Source: Lachnospiraceae bacterium (GTDB lineage Bacteria; Bacillota; Clostridia; Lachnospirales; Lachnospiraceae). Taken from it: 64,000 nucleotides of DNA. This document shows positions 62,822 through 64,000 of the stretch, piece after piece. Every line of letters begins with the position of its first letter. Position 1 is the stretch's first letter. A model generated the notes under the pieces. The model was not told the origin of the DNA, did no database searches, and worked only from the letters and a program-made list of their open reading frames with translations. The translations under genes were made by a program, and so were the position numbers. The stretch is taken from positions 101,857-165,856 of the forward strand of contig JAGAMG010000026.1 of NCBI GenBank assembly GCA_017624835.1, read 5' to 3'.

Positions 62822-63562
62822 ATGGAAAACAATAATAATGAAGTAGTAGAAAATAATGTATCTGTACAGGAAAATGAACCCGAAGATAAGAAGGGTTTAT
62901 TAAAGTGGGCTATTATTGGTTTGATAGGTGCCATATTGATAAGCAGTGTTTTGTCTAAGGTGTATGAGTTCGGTATGAATCTTTTATATACAGTAGTGTA
63001 CGGAGACGATGCTGAAATGTATGGTGCTACCGAAAGAATTACCTTTGGTAAAGAAGAGGAAGAAGAAAATAGTTATACTGTTGCTTATGGTAAGTCATAT
63101 CTGTTAGAGAATTACCAAGTAGAGTTGTTCAGTTATAATTCAGAAACAAAAACAACAAAATCAGAAGCATATGAATTTATGAGTTCACTTAGCGGTGATT
63201 ATGCTGGTGGTAGAACAGGATGGTTTGAGGATTATAGAGACATCAAAGCACCTCAATATATTAATAATGCTATGAGAAATGGCTGTGATGTTGCTATGAT
63301 ATTGGAAGGACAGGTATTATCTATTGAAGAAGGTGGAAACGTGATTATGTTACAGGATAACATTTTTAGTGATAATGACCTGTACAATGTCAATTCTGCT
63401 TTTGATGCATTAACTTGCTATGTAGATGTATCTATGCTTGAGGATACAGAATTATATACAGGTGATTATGTGACACTGTACGCTTATATGCCTGGTAAGA
63501 TGCCTATGCAGGATGGTTCTTATTCTCCTTGTATTATTGCACTTGCAGTAGAATTTCGATAG
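62822..63562 (+). CDS. Hypothetical single-span membrane protein
   Basis: 246 residues, not recognised. An acidic cytoplasmic N-terminus of ~35 residues is followed by one membrane helix (about 29-50, WAIIGLIGAILISSVLSKVY) and an acidic extracytoplasmic domain of ~190 residues. Candidate ligand-type segments are TGWFEDYRDIKAPQYINNAMRNGCDVAMILEGQVL and YTGDYVTLYAYMPGKMPMQDG. The latter resembles a small beta-barrel. AAAGAGGT precedes the ATG. Confidence 0.7.
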   Translation: MENNNNEVVENNVSVQENEPEDKKGLLKWAIIGLIGAILISSVLSKVYEFGMNLLYTVVYGDDAEMYGATERITFGKEEEEENSYTVAYGKSYLLENYQVELFSYNSETKTTKSEAYEFMSSLSGDYAGGRTGWFEDYRDIKAPQYINNAMRNGCDVAMILEGQVLSIEEGGNVIMLQDNIFSDNDLYNVNSAFDALTCYVDVSMLEDTELYTGDYVTLYAYMPGKMPMQDGSYSPCIIALAVEFR

Positions 63563-63588
63563 TTTTAAAGTGAATATTGTGAATATAA

Positions 63589-63663
63589 AGGGTAGCCGAA
63601 CTGTGGAAGTTTAAATTCTCAGAACTGGATGAATGGGTTAAAAGTGGTCAGAGTGCTGAATAA
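63589..63663 (+). pseudogene. C-terminal fragment of an excisionase-like HTH gene
   Basis: Only 24 codons remain, open from just after a TAA at 63586-63588 to a TAA at 63661-63663. The translation contains LWKFKFSELDEWVKSGQSAE. This is the usual last strand and helix of MerR/excisionase-type DNA-binding proteins (pattern lWrFkxsEIDeWvksG). The N-terminal helix-turn-helix is absent upstream. The fragment shows that a mobile or restriction-type cassette once occupied this site. Confidence 0.65.
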
Positions 63664-63901
63664 GTAAAGGAGCATTATGATGAATAAAAAACGTATGAAG
63701 AAAGAGAAAAAGAAAAACCTGATATTTGCTAATATAGGTAGGGTTTTGTGCAAACTTGGAAGTACAGTTAAGAGTAGTGCTGTGAGAACAAAAGACAAAC
63801 TAAGTCTTAAGGTTAATAATACAGATAATTATGGATATGTTGGTCTTGGACCGACTGATGATGCTGAGAATAGTTTTGAATATATGAGAGCCATGGAATG
63901 G

Positions 63902-64000
63902 TGTAAACGGCAAGTACTTTCCAGCAAAAAATGGCAATTAATTTCCAGCATTTTTGGGCAATTAAGCACCAGCATTTTATTTACACCCACGGATTGCTCC
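63902..64000. mobile_element. Probable IS21-type insertion sequence terminus
   Basis: It begins TGTAAACGGCAAGTAC. Three imperfect 24-bp tandem units start at 63909, 63933 and 63957, sharing GGCAA and CCAGCA cores. IS21-family elements begin with TG (often TGT) and carry multiple repeated transposase-binding sites just inside each end. The transposase genes would lie beyond the window, so the family call is inference. Confidence 0.55.
63909..63980. repeat. Three 24-bp tandem repeats
   Basis: Units are 63909-63932, 63933-63956 and 63957-63980. Copies 2 and 3 differ at 3 of the first 22 bases (TTT versus GCA at unit positions 10-12). Copy 1 matches copy 2 over most of its first 18 bases. The exact 24-base spacing is visible directly. 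Confidence 0.8.

Larger units (their letters stand above)
63677..64000 (+). pseudogene. Basic hypothetical gene apparently interrupted by an insertion sequence end
   Basis: The frame is open from ATG 63677 (AAAGGAGC 7 bases upstream) to the end of the window, 108 codons. The first ~75 residues look like a normal protein: a Lys-rich start NKKRMKKEKKKNLIFANIG, then GYVGLGPTDDAENSFEYMRAMEWCK. From about base 63902 the sequence changes into 24-bp repeats typical of an insertion sequence terminus, and the translation becomes low-quality. The remainder of the gene is not seen. If the insertion call is wrong, this is simply a partial gene. Confidence 0.55.

Overview
The window reads as chromosomal DNA from a spore-forming Clostridia species, most likely Lachnospiraceae. 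The grounds are low-to-moderate GC, GGAGG-type ribosome binding sites, the sporulation regulator SpoIIID, a SAM-I riboswitch in front of metK, YesM/YesN-type two-component genes, chemotaxis receptors, and small conserved proteins that I associate with this family (DUF5688-like and DUF6145-like). I saw no rRNA, tRNA or CRISPR array.

Layout. 1-7.9 kb is housekeeping: the end of a cardiolipin synthase, an FKBP/trigger-factor-like lipoprotein, asnS, a very long imperfect hairpin, an NlpC/P60 cell-wall hydrolase, a DUF5688-like protein and a chemotaxis receptor. 8.2-16.7 kb is an accessory defence island. It holds a two-gene operon (ParB-like protein plus AbiEi-type antitoxin), then an HTH-cytosine methyltransferase fusion coupled to McrB-like and McrC-like genes. 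This resembles a LlaJI/BsuMI-type restriction-modification system with its own operator. About 1 kb of mobile-element debris follows, with five TTCGR-N5-YCGAA palindromes and a broken small gene, and then a Schlafen/AlbA_2-type gene behind a direct-repeat array.

16.8-32.9 kb is core again: spoIIID, a MATE transporter behind a palindromic operator, a 47-residue membrane protein on the minus strand, UDP-sugar pyrophosphorylase, galE, a hemolysin-III-type membrane protein with a regulated promoter, a small alarmone synthetase, a coiled-coil membrane protein, a flavin reductase, dinB, a LysM/G5/M23 endopeptidase, murA, SAM riboswitch-metK, an Rpn-type nuclease and a cysteine hydrolase.

32.9-43.8 kb is one sugar locus. 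It has an L-fucose/arabinose isomerase-like enzyme, an AraC regulator transcribed divergently from it, a rhamnose-type ABC importer (ATPase, two permeases, binding lipoprotein), and a YesN/YesM two-component pair transcribed divergently from the importer. 43.9-61.8 kb is core: dnaE, pfkA, a small exported protein whose best start codon is ATA, an SpoU-type methyltransferase, proC, a SleB-type hydrolase, an NfeD/stomatin pair, a second chemotaxis receptor, and a dense run argF-birA-DUF6145-dusB-hypothetical-greA-lysS with a consensus internal promoter for greA.

Downstream of lysS (61.85 kb to the end) a second accessory segment begins. It contains an XRE regulator with repeated AATCTATA sites, two genes of unknown function, a fragment of an excisionase-like gene, and a gene cut by what looks like the end of an IS21-type insertion sequence carrying three 24-bp tandem repeats.
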